Source of the DNA: Flavobacteriales bacterium
Lineage (GTDB): Bacteria; Bacteroidota; Bacteroidia; Flavobacteriales_D; Crocinitomicaceae
Length of the DNA: 8,882 nt
Assembly: GCA_018665005.1 (NCBI GenBank)
Contig: JABJEE010000268.1
Span: forward strand, 1 to 8,882
Direction of reading: 5' to 3'
The position numbers and the translations under genes were made by a program. Shown one piece after another: positions 1 to 6,588 of the stretch (the stretch's first letter is position 1; every line of letters begins with the position of its first letter). A model generated the notes under the pieces. That model was not told where the DNA came from and searched no databases. It worked only from the letters and a program-made list of their open reading frames with translations.

Positions 1-893
1 GCGTCAGCATTTTCAACCCCCTGCTTCTGAAGATAATAAGCCGTAGTGATTCCAATTAAAAGAGGATAGGCACCCATACCACCGTTTGTAAAGGAAATAC
101 CAAGGGCACCAAACGAAAAAGCCAATAGCATTCCACTAAAAGGAACGTTAGAGGTGCCTTCAATGGCATAAAAAGGCAAAGCAAACATCACCAAATAGGA
201 AATCCAAATAATGAGAGTGTGAAACAAATATGCCCAATACTGCTTTACTTTAAAAATGGACGATAAGCCCTCCTTTAAAGAGTTGAGAAATTCTAAAACA
301 CGTTGACGAATTCTCTTAATTAAAAGTAAACCAAGCAAAATTAATCCGAAGAGAATAAAAGCATACATCCAAAACTCACTTCCGCTATCTTCTGATGATG
401 TACCCACAAAGCTTTCTTTAATTCGTTTAAAGATGATCGAGGTTTCGTTTGGGCTGATTAAAACAGCAAGTGCGGCAAGTGAAAACATGATGATCATGTC
501 AATAATTCTTTCAGTTACAATGGTTCCAAACCCTGGGCCTATTGGAATATTGTCGGACCTTTTTAGCATTACCGCTCTTGAGAATTCCCCCGCCCTTGGA
601 ATGGTCATGTTTACCAAGTATCCAATCATTATGGAGTGATATTGATTTTTAAAAGAGCTTTTATATCCCATTGGCCAAAGGGTGTAGCCCCACCGATAAG
701 CCCTCGAAAAATAAGAGACGAGGGCAAGAATTAATGAAAGAGCAATCAACCAATAATTAGAATTTATTATGGTTTTTTTAAAAACCGCAATGTCTTCTTC
801 ACTCATGATGTCGAATAAATACCATGTCAGGTAGACCCCTAATCCAAGAGAGACGAGTACCTTCAGAAGTGTATTTATATTTGTTACTTTCAT
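1..893 (-). CDS. Flippase-like integral membrane protein (lysylphosphatidylglycerol synthase TM-region / UPF0104 family), 3' end outside window
   Basis: The frame is open from the ATG at 893 to the window edge, giving 297 full codons, and the C-terminus lies outside. Hydrophobic segments are visible near residues 10-27, 47-62, 129-147, 176-193, 219-243 and 253-270. Family-like motifs are SRAYRW (63-68), PRAGEFSRA (99-107), GTIVTERIIDMI (123-134) and a GGMGAYP stretch (271-277) resembling the conserved glycine-rich C-terminal motif of the LPG_synthase_TM family (Pfam PF03706). The family includes the flippase domain of MprF, but this protein starts directly with the membrane part, and stand-alone members have no firmly assigned substrate. 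It is predicted to sit in the inner membrane. It follows panC by 35 bases on the same strand, so co-transcription from the panC promoter is likely. The family call is fairly secure; a lipid-translocating role is only inferred. Confidence 0.85.
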   Translation of the reverse strand, partial: MKVTNINTLLKVLVSLGLGVYLTWYLFDIMSEEDIAVFKKTIINSNYWLIALSLILALVSYFSRAYRWGYTLWPMGYKSSFKNQYHSIMIGYLVNMTIPRAGEFSRAVMLKRSDNIPIGPGFGTIVTERIIDMIIMFSLAALAVLISPNETSIIFKRIKESFVGTSSEDSGSEFWMYAFILFGLILLGLLLIKRIRQRVLEFLNSLKEGLSSIFKVKQYWAYLFHTLIIWISYLVMFALPFYAIEGTSNVPFSGMLLAFSFGALGISFTNGGMGAYPLLIGITTAYYLQKQGVENAD

Positions 894-928
894 TAGAGTG
901 TAATACCGTTATTTATTAAAAACCTCAT

Positions 929-1768
929 TTAAAGTAAAATATTATCTATCAGCCTTACCTCTCCGCAAAAGGCAGCAATGCAACAAACAGACTTTTGATT
1001 TAGGTGGGTTACCCTTTTAAAACTTTGAGCATCTACAATGTCAAGGTACTCTAGGGTAAGTTTACCTTTGTTAAAAAAGACTTTAGCTTGTTCTAGTACA
1101 TCATCAATTTCGAATTGATCTAATTTGTTTTTTATAAATCTTAAGGTATCAATTATAATCAATGCGTCGTTGATTTGCTCTTCGTTAAGGTTAAAATTTC
1201 GACTGCTAAGCGCCAGTCCGTTTTTATCTCTTACCGTATTACAGCCTTCGACTTTCACTTCTAGATTGGTTTGTTTTACCATTTCATTAATAACGGCAAA
1301 TTGCTGATAATCTTTTAGGCCAAAATAAGCACTCGTGGGCTCTATGAAAGAAAAAAGATTGTGTACTACGTGTGCCACCCCAGGGAAATGTCCAGGACGA
1401 TATCTACCTTCAAGAACCTCATCTAATACACCCAATTTAATGGGGGAATAGGAGTCGTTTTCGGGGTAAACGTCATTTACTTCAGGAATACATACCACTA
1501 CATTGTTGAATCTTGACAATAAGGCAATATCTGTTTCAATGGTTCTGGGGTACTTCTTTAAATCGGAGGAGTTGTTAAACTGCTTTGGGTTGACAAAAAT
1601 GGTAACAACCACAATATCGTTTTCAATGGCAGCCCGCTCAACAAGAGCGATGTGCCCCTGATGTAAAGCACCCATTGTAGGGACTAAACCAACAGTAAGC
1701 TGAGCTCCGAAATGCTTAATGTGTTCTTTTAGTTGAATAAAATCATAAAAAGTTCTAAAAGCGTCCAT
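929..1768 (-). CDS. panC: Pantoate--beta-alanine ligase (pantothenate synthetase)
   Basis: This cytosolic enzyme condenses D-pantoate and beta-alanine using ATP (via pantoyl-adenylate) to give pantothenate, the CoA precursor. From the ATG at 1768 it is 279 residues, close to the usual ~280. Signature blocks are in order: VPTMGALHQGH (29-39, the HxGH nucleotidyltransferase motif with H36 and H39), FVNPKQF (58-64), EGRYRPGHFPGV (120-131), FGLKDYQQ (149-156) and the KMSKS-equivalent LSSRN (187-191). The reading frame could extend to a TTG at 1792, adding eight residues, but that codon lies inside a TAGCTTTG -7-like promoter box, and homologues begin close to the Met at 1768, so I chose 1768. It diverges from the glycogen-synthase-like gene, and the flippase-like gene follows 35 bases downstream. 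The partner gene panD, which I associate with this spot in related genomes, is not here. Confidence 0.95.
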   Translation of the reverse strand: MDAFRTFYDFIQLKEHIKHFGAQLTVGLVPTMGALHQGHIALVERAAIENDIVVVTIFVNPKQFNNSSDLKKYPRTIETDIALLSRFNNVVVCIPEVNDVYPENDSYSPIKLGVLDEVLEGRYRPGHFPGVAHVVHNLFSFIEPTSAYFGLKDYQQFAVINEMVKQTNLEVKVEGCNTVRDKNGLALSSRNFNLNEEQINDALIIIDTLRFIKNKLDQFEIDDVLEQAKVFFNKGKLTLEYLDIVDAQSFKRVTHLNQKSVCCIAAFCGEVRLIDNILL

Positions 1769-1789
1769 TTTTCTAGTAATAATAGGAGA

Positions 1790-1797
1790 CAAAGCTA
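1790..1797 (-). promoter_or_regulatory. Putative -7 box of the panC promoter (TAGCTTTG)
   Basis: Read on the minus strand, TAGCTTTG matches all fixed positions of the Bacteroidota -7 consensus TAnnTTTG. It ends 21 bases before the panC ATG at 1768, leaving room for a short leader. I see no good TTG-type -33 element at 17-23 bases upstream, so the assignment rests on the -7 box and its position. It also argues against the upstream TTG at 1792 as the panC start. Confidence 0.45.
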
Positions 1798-1803
1798 ATT
1801 GTT

Positions 1804-1836
1804 TTTGGGAAAGTTAGATAAAAATACGTACTTTTG
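1804..1836 (+). promoter_or_regulatory. Putative Bacteroidota promoter for the glgA-like / DUF4270 / glmS operon
   Basis: TTTG at 1804-1807 (-33-like) and TACTTTTG at 1829-1836 (exact TAnnTTTG -7 box) are separated by 21 bases, within the spacing known for the primary sigma factor of Flavobacterium and Bacteroides. Transcription would start around 1841-1843, about a dozen bases before the ATG at 1854. There is no Shine-Dalgarno sequence, which is usual in this phylum. The gaps between the three genes that follow are 3-6 bases, so this is probably the main promoter for all of them. Confidence 0.6.
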
Positions 1837-1853
1837 CACTCCTAATAAATCAC

Positions 1854-2675
1854 ATGGAAAAGAAAAAAATCCTATATATATCGCAAGAGATATCACCATT
1901 TTTACCGAAATCAGAAATATCAGCGACCTCTAGAAAGCTACCTCAAGTTATACAAGAAGCAGGGAAAGAGATCCGTGTTTTTATGCCCCGTTTTGGAGTA
2001 ATAAACGAAAGAAGGCACCAGCTTCATGAGGTTATTAGACTTTCAGGCTTAAACATTTGTATTGACGATCAGGACCATCCACTTATAATCAAAGTGGCGT
2101 CGGTTTCTGCGGCTAGAATGCAGGTTTATTTTATAGATAACGATGAATACTTCCGTCGCAAGCATACTTTGACGGACGAAAAAAATAAAGAGTTTAAAGA
2201 CAACGATGAAAGGTCAATTTTCTTCTGTCGTGGTGTACTCGAAACGGTTAAGAAGCTCGGATGGCAACCAGATGTAATTCATTGTCATGGATACATGACA
2301 GGAATCATGGGCCTCTACATCAAAGAGATGTACAACAAAGACCCTCATTTCAAAGAAACAAAGGTGGTATATAGCTTGTACAATGACAGCTACAAGACCG
2401 ATTGGAATAAACGTTTTTCTGAAAAGTTGAAATTTGAAGGGTTTGACGATGCTGTTTGTGAAAAGTTCAAAGACACTTCATTCTTGAATTATTCGAAGAA
2501 CATGCTACAGTTTTTCGATGGTGTTAATCTATCTTCTGAAGAAATGGACGGAGATTTAAAAGAAATCTATGATGGTCTAGCGACTCATAAACTCGACTTT
2601 GTTGAAGAGGAGCATCTTGCAAAAGAACTTTCAGACTTTTATGACAAAGTGATTCAAGAACCCGCTTTGGCATAA
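1854..2675 (+). CDS. Glycogen/starch synthase N-terminal (GT5) domain protein, half-length
   Basis: This 273-residue protein has the fold signature of the glycogen synthase N-terminal catalytic domain (Glyco_transf_5, PF08323): a strand plus KILYISQEISPF (5-16), the block VFMPRFG (42-48), and HCHGYMTGIMGLYIK (143-157), which parallels the HxHDW region of GlgA. Canonical GlgA is about 480 residues and has a second, C-terminal GT1-type half; this protein stops after the first half. The ADP-glucose-binding KxGGL motif is replaced by KSEIS (19-23), and the HxHDW aspartate position is a glycine. Databases usually label this family glycogen/starch synthase, but bona fide glycogen synthesis looks unlikely. 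It is the first gene of an apparent operon, six bases before the DUF4270 lipoprotein gene and upstream of glmS, so a role linked to sugar-nucleotide or envelope metabolism is possible. That role is inference. The fold assignment is fairly secure; the function is unknown. Confidence 0.8.
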   Translation: MEKKKILYISQEISPFLPKSEISATSRKLPQVIQEAGKEIRVFMPRFGVINERRHQLHEVIRLSGLNICIDDQDHPLIIKVASVSAARMQVYFIDNDEYFRRKHTLTDEKNKEFKDNDERSIFFCRGVLETVKKLGWQPDVIHCHGYMTGIMGLYIKEMYNKDPHFKETKVVYSLYNDSYKTDWNKRFSEKLKFEGFDDAVCEKFKDTSFLNYSKNMLQFFDGVNLSSEEMDGDLKEIYDGLATHKLDFVEEEHLAKELSDFYDKVIQEPALA

Positions 2676-2681
2676 CTCTTT

Positions 2682-3968
2682 ATGATGTATCGCATTCTTT
2701 TCTTGGTAATTACAATGTCGCTGACATTGATTTCATGTAAGAAAAAGGAGTACCAATTGGGTGCTGATTTAGTAGATCAATCCTCTCTTCTTGATGGTAC
2801 ATCTGTAGATACGTTTGACATATTATCTTATACTATTATTGAGGATTCTGTTATTTCGGATAATGCATCTAATGTATTATTGGGGTCATACAACGATCCG
2901 TTGTTTGGGGCGTTTTCTTCCTCGTTTTACACGCAATTGAGACTCGCTAGTGCAGATCCAAATTTTGCAGATCCATCAACGATTGTAATTGATTCATTTG
3001 TAATTGGATTAGAATATTTGGGTTATTATGGAGAGCTTGATGATCAAACGGTTGAAGTGTATCAACTTGATGAATCGCTTTCAATTGACTCCACATATTA
3101 TTCTTTCAATACACTATCTTACAATGGCATTAATTTGGTGCCTGCCGAGCACGCTGTAATTACGCCAAAGCCTTCGGACCCAACCGTTATTGGTGAGGAT
3201 TCATTAGCGTCACAGCTGAGGATATATCTTGATACCAATTTGGCCCGAACACTTATTAATGAGGCAACAGATGAGAGTTCAACCGTGTTTTCAAGTAACG
3301 AATCATTTTTAGAATACTTTAAAGGTTTGTACATAACCACGAATAATAGCATGCAGATGCAGGGAGAAGGGGCAGCATTTTATTTTGACATCAATGATCC
3401 ATCTTCTAAGGCAACCATTTATTTTCACGAGGATACCGTTGCCAGAACCTATGACTTAATTATCAATTCAGAATGTGCGGATTTCACAAATATTCAAGTT
3501 GACAATTCGGGCACTATGGTAGATCAGGTCATTCAAGATTCTACCTTGGGAAACAATAACTTTTATGCCCAAGCCTTTAATACAAGAGCTGCACTCTCCA
3601 TTCCGGGATTGCAAAACCTACCTGAAAACATTGTTGTCCACCGTGCGGACCTAGAGCTTCCTGTACAATTTCAAACGGGATATAAATACCGGCCGGGAGT
3701 TAATATTTCTGTGGCAACACGTGCAGATTCGGCATCGAGTGATTTGGTTAATGTGGGGGTTTTTGGGGTTTATGATGACTTCAATAAGCGTTTTAATATC
3801 AACATTAGAGAATACACCCAAGCGATAGTAAATAAAACGTTGCCTTTAACAGAAATCGTTGTTTCTCCTTTATATTTTATAAATTCGGCAGAGCGGATTG
3901 TCTTTAATGGGAAGAATACAATCAATAAAGAAAAACCCCGCCTGGTATTAACTTATACAAGCTATTAG
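2682..3968 (+). CDS. DUF4270 family lipoprotein
   Basis: The 428-residue protein opens with a charged residue, a hydrophobic stretch and a lipobox LISC with Cys19, followed by KKKEYQLGADL. This is a type II signal peptide, and the mature protein should be anchored to the outer or inner membrane. The remainder is rich in Ser, Thr, Asn and Asp with alternating beta-type hydrophobicity. It ends in a strand-like segment (KPRLVLTYTSY), typical of DUF4270 (PF14092), a Bacteroidota-specific family of unknown function. Two Met codons occur in tandem (2682 and 2685); either would give a working signal peptide. It starts six bases after the glycogen-synthase-like gene and ends three bases before glmS, so all three are probably on one transcript. 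The coupling to GlmS suggests an envelope-associated role, but no biochemical activity can be read from the sequence. Confidence 0.88.
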   Translation: MMYRILFLVITMSLTLISCKKKEYQLGADLVDQSSLLDGTSVDTFDILSYTIIEDSVISDNASNVLLGSYNDPLFGAFSSSFYTQLRLASADPNFADPSTIVIDSFVIGLEYLGYYGELDDQTVEVYQLDESLSIDSTYYSFNTLSYNGINLVPAEHAVITPKPSDPTVIGEDSLASQLRIYLDTNLARTLINEATDESSTVFSSNESFLEYFKGLYITTNNSMQMQGEGAAFYFDINDPSSKATIYFHEDTVARTYDLIINSECADFTNIQVDNSGTMVDQVIQDSTLGNNNFYAQAFNTRAALSIPGLQNLPENIVVHRADLELPVQFQTGYKYRPGVNISVATRADSASSDLVNVGVFGVYDDFNKRFNINIREYTQAIVNKTLPLTEIVVSPLYFINSAERIVFNGKNTINKEKPRLVLTYTSY

Positions 3969-3971
3969 TTT

Positions 3972-5816
3972 ATGTGTGGAATTGTTGCTTACATTGGAAA
4001 GAAAGAAGCCTTTCCAATTGTTCTTAGTGGACTCAAAAGATTAGAATACAGAGGTTACGATAGTGCAGGAGTGGCACTGTTAAAAGAAGGTGAAATCAAC
4101 ATATTTAAGAAGGAAGGAAAGGTTTCTAATTTAGAGTCTCATGTTGTAGGTAAAGACATTACCGGAAACCGAGCAATCGGTCATACGAGATGGGCCACCC
4201 ACGGACCTCCCAATGACAAAAATGCACACCCTCACTTTTCCGAAAGTGGAGACCTTGCAGTAGTACATAATGGCATTATTGAAAACTACGACGTTATAAA
4301 GCAAGAGCTCGAAAGTAGAGGATACACATTCAAAAGCGATACAGATACTGAAGTTTTAAGTTATTTGATTTCTGACATAAAGAAGAAAACAGGGTTTAAA
4401 CTTGCCAAATCTGTACGATTAGCACTTCAACAAGTGGTTGGTGCGTATGCGATTGTTGTGATGTGTAAAGACGAACCCAATAAGCTCGTGGCAGCCAGAA
4501 AAAGTAGTCCTCTTGTTTTGGGCATAGGAAAAGACAATGATTTTTATGTCGCTTCCGATGCTACACCAATCGTAGAATATACCAAGCAAGTGGTTTACCT
4601 TAACGATGGCGACATCGCTATTTTAAATGAAGAAAAAGGCCTTAAACTATATGATCATGAGGAAGATCTTAAGGATCCATATATTGAAGAATTAGAATTG
4701 CAACTTGAAGCTCTTGAAAAGGGCGGTTATGACCATTTCATGTTGAAAGAAATTCATGAGCAACCGCGATCTATAGAGGATTGTTTTCGTGGACGATTGA
4801 ATGCATCCGAAGGCTGGGTTTCTCTTGGAGGAATCAAGTATTATGAGGATGCGATTATAAAGGCAAACAGGATTGTTATGGTAGCTTGTGGTACAAGCTG
4901 GCACGCCTGTTTGGTTGGAGAATACTTGTTCGAGGATCTAGCACGAATTAATGTTGAAGTTGAGTACGCAAGTGAATTCAGATACCGTAATCCAATTATA
5001 AATGAGGGAGACATTGTTTTGGCGATTTCTCAATCAGGAGAAACGGCAGATACAATGGCGGCTCTTGAGCTCGCAAAAAGCAAAGGCGCTACGATCTTAG
5101 GAATCTGTAATGTGGTTGGTTCGTCCATTTCGAGAATTACTGATGCGGGATCTTACACGCATGCTGGGCCCGAAATTGGAGTAGCTTCAACCAAGGCGTT
5201 TACTGCGCAAGTAACTGTTTTGACACTTATGGCGGCTTCTCTAGCTAAAAAGAAAGGCAAGCTTAATGAGTCCAAATACCGAAATCTTTTGTCCGCGATG
5301 GAGGCGATTCCAAATAAGGTGCAATTGGTTTTGGACAAGACTGAAAAAATTAAAAAAATCGCTGCCAAATATAAGGATGCAAGTAATGCTTTATATTTAG
5401 GAAGAGGAAGCTCTTTCCCTGTTGCTTTAGAGGGAGCGCTTAAGCTAAAAGAAATTTCATACATCCATGCTGAGGGTTACCCAGCGGCAGAGATGAAACA
5501 CGGACCGATTGCATTGATCGATGAGGAAATGCCCGTTTTTGTGATTGCAACAAAAGGCCCATCATACGAAAAGGTAGTTAGCAATATTCAAGAGGTGAAG
5601 GCGAGAAAAGGTAAAATTGTGGCTATTGTTACGGAAGGGGACGAGCAGGTCAAAGAATTCGCAGATGATTACATCGAGATTCCCGAAACCAACGAGTATT
5701 TGGTACCCTTAATTGCTACGGTTCCGTTCCAGATTCTTTCTTATTACATCGCAGTGATGCGTGAATGCAATGTAGATCAGCCAAGAAATTTAGCGAAGTC
5801 AGTTACAGTAGAATAA
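3972..5816 (+). CDS. glmS: Glutamine--fructose-6-phosphate aminotransferase (isomerizing)
   Basis: This cytosolic enzyme converts fructose-6-phosphate and glutamine to glucosamine-6-phosphate and glutamate, the first committed step to UDP-GlcNAc for peptidoglycan and LPS. It has 614 residues, against 609 in E. coli. The N-terminal class II glutaminase domain has the nucleophile Cys2 (Cys1 after Met removal), YRGYDSAG (26-33), GHTRWATHG (70-78) and HNGIIENY (99-106). Two SIS domains follow: ACGTSW (from 305) and SQSGET (353-358), then LGRGSS and KLKEISYIHAEGY. Residues equivalent to E. coli E488, H504 and K603 are present at E494, H510 and K609, a constant offset of six, and the C-terminus DQPRNLAKSVTVE is canonical. 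All catalytic positions I could check are intact. It is the last gene of the operon, with three bases between the DUF4270 stop and its ATG. The 3-base gap leaves no room for a glmS ribozyme leader. Confidence 0.98.
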   Translation: MCGIVAYIGKKEAFPIVLSGLKRLEYRGYDSAGVALLKEGEINIFKKEGKVSNLESHVVGKDITGNRAIGHTRWATHGPPNDKNAHPHFSESGDLAVVHNGIIENYDVIKQELESRGYTFKSDTDTEVLSYLISDIKKKTGFKLAKSVRLALQQVVGAYAIVVMCKDEPNKLVAARKSSPLVLGIGKDNDFYVASDATPIVEYTKQVVYLNDGDIAILNEEKGLKLYDHEEDLKDPYIEELELQLEALEKGGYDHFMLKEIHEQPRSIEDCFRGRLNASEGWVSLGGIKYYEDAIIKANRIVMVACGTSWHACLVGEYLFEDLARINVEVEYASEFRYRNPIINEGDIVLAISQSGETADTMAALELAKSKGATILGICNVVGSSISRITDAGSYTHAGPEIGVASTKAFTAQVTVLTLMAASLAKKKGKLNESKYRNLLSAMEAIPNKVQLVLDKTEKIKKIAAKYKDASNALYLGRGSSFPVALEGALKLKEISYIHAEGYPAAEMKHGPIALIDEEMPVFVIATKGPSYEKVVSNIQEVKARKGKIVAIVTEGDEQVKEFADDYIEIPETNEYLVPLIATVPFQILSYYIAVMRECNVDQPRNLAKSVTVE

Positions 5817-5831
5817 TCTTTAAACCCGATT

Positions 5832-6290
5832 TTAAGTTTCAATTAAATGAAACTGATTTAGGTGATGCATAGTATGGTGTTTAATGAGAAACAGAATTTT
5901 TTCACTTTTCATTTTACCATATATGGGATGGTTTATATTACCCTTAATTTCATGAAGCTTATTCAGTTTTTTTATCAATAATTTCTTCTCGTAATCAAGA
6001 TTTAAACCTTCATCTATTATTTTCAGAGATTTGTCTGTCCGAATATTTCTTGGAGTTTCCAATGGACTCTTTTTAGAGATGTATCTTAAAAAAAGTTTTC
6101 CAATTGTAGTACCAAAATATTTGTACCAAAAAGGAACTGATATTTCACCCAAATATAAATCAATAAATTTTGAACAATGTTTAACCATTTGAGATGAATT
6201 CATTTCTCCCCAACTTGGTGTAGAATTCTTATTTAGAAAATTGATTTTTTCTATTAGTTCTTCAATACTTAACAGCGATACCTCACTCAT
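5832..6290 (-). CDS. DUF1569 / DinB-superfamily small protein
   Basis: The protein has 152 residues. The DUF1569 (PF07606) pattern is visible: WGEMNSSQMVKHC (27-39) near the start, then HPIYGKMKSEK (121-131) and HHTMHHLNQF (138-147) near the end. DinB-fold proteins are four-helix bundles that bind a metal through one His of an early helix and a HxxxH pair late in the chain. H38 with H138/H142 or H139/H143 could fill these roles. Some superfamily members are thiol (bacillithiol or mycothiol) transferases, but the substrate of DUF1569 proteins is not established. By hand count the gene is only about 27% GC, far below glmS and the transporter, which suggests recent acquisition. It converges on glmS with 15 bases between the stop codons, and lies 23 bases downstream of the small lipoprotein gene. 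The fold call is good; no function can be stated. Confidence 0.8.
   Translation of the reverse strand: MSEVSLLSIEELIEKINFLNKNSTPSWGEMNSSQMVKHCSKFIDLYLGEISVPFWYKYFGTTIGKLFLRYISKKSPLETPRNIRTDKSLKIIDEGLNLDYEKKLLIKKLNKLHEIKGNINHPIYGKMKSEKILFLIKHHTMHHLNQFHLIET
5835..5854. terminator. Weak hairpin between convergent glmS and DUF1569 gene
   Basis: AGTTTCA (5835-5841) and TGAAACT (5848-5854) form a perfect 7-bp stem with a 6-base loop, 19 bases after the glmS stop. The stem overlaps the last codons of the opposing DUF1569 gene. The position between converging genes suggests a bidirectional transcription stop, but the stem is AT-rich and neither side carries a proper U-run, so it is at best a weak intrinsic terminator. 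Confidence 0.3.
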
Positions 6291-6313
6291 ATTTGAAATA
6301 TACTAATTTGTGG

Positions 6314-6547
6314 TTATTCACATTCGATAATCGTACGAACATAGGAAATGTTTCCATTATTGTCTATAAAAGTGCTAGACAAGGTGTCCGATGTACATTC
6401 TTCGCTTGGAACCCTGCTTGTTTCGGTCCACTCATAATTTGTTTGAAAAGTGCTCTCATAAACGACCGAATCACAGTTGCAATTCTTCTCACAAGAAATA
6501 CAAATGAGGGTTATTAAAATTAACGCCTTGGAAAATAGATTTCTCAT
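6314..6547 (-). CDS. Small Cys-rich lipoprotein, unknown function
   Basis: This 77-residue protein starts MRNLFSK, followed by a hydrophobic run and CISC with the likely lipidated Cys19, giving a type II signal peptide and a mature part of about 59 residues. The -3 position of the lipobox is Cys rather than the usual Leu, but Bacteroidota lipoboxes are relaxed. After Cys19 the chain carries Cys23, Cys25, Cys51 and Cys76, enough for two disulfide bonds in the periplasm or at the cell surface. The rest is acidic and rich in Ser, Thr and Asn. I do not recognise a family. It lies 41 bases downstream of the MFS gene and 23 bases upstream of the DUF1569 gene on the same strand, and might be transcribed with either. 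An open frame on the opposite strand over the same bases (6293-6517) starts at TTG and has no signal-peptide or family features, so this strand is the better choice. Confidence 0.65.
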   Translation of the reverse strand: MRNLFSKALILITLICISCEKNCNCDSVVYESTFQTNYEWTETSRVPSEECTSDTLSSTFIDNNGNISYVRTIIECE

Positions 6548-6588
6548 TCTGGCAATTTAAACATTGTTTGAGGTCAAAATGATCATGC

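Noticed and set aside
433..639. Plus-strand open frame of 68 codons
   Set aside because: It lies antisense within the clearly coding flippase-like gene and has no recognisable features.
1769..1792. N-terminal extension of PanC from a TTG at 1792
   Set aside because: The TTG lies within a TAGCTTTG promoter box, and the extra eight residues have no counterpart in usual PanC N-termini.
3962..3975. Possible glmS ribozyme or leader upstream of glmS
   Set aside because: Only three bases separate the DUF4270 stop and the glmS ATG, so there is no untranslated leader. The known glmS ribozyme is a feature of Gram-positive bacteria.
5153..5464. Minus-strand open frame of 103 codons
   Set aside because: It is wholly antisense to the conserved SIS domains of glmS, and its composition is explained by that gene.
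6295..6302. TATATTTC as a -7 box for the DUF1569 gene
   Set aside because: It has a mismatch to TAnnTTTG and lies only four bases before the ATG, which would leave no leader. The area is AT-rich, so such near-matches are expected.
6293..6517. Plus-strand open frame of 74 codons
   Set aside because: It starts at TTG, lies antisense to the small lipoprotein gene and shows no family or signal features. The opposite strand has a convincing lipoprotein signal peptide.
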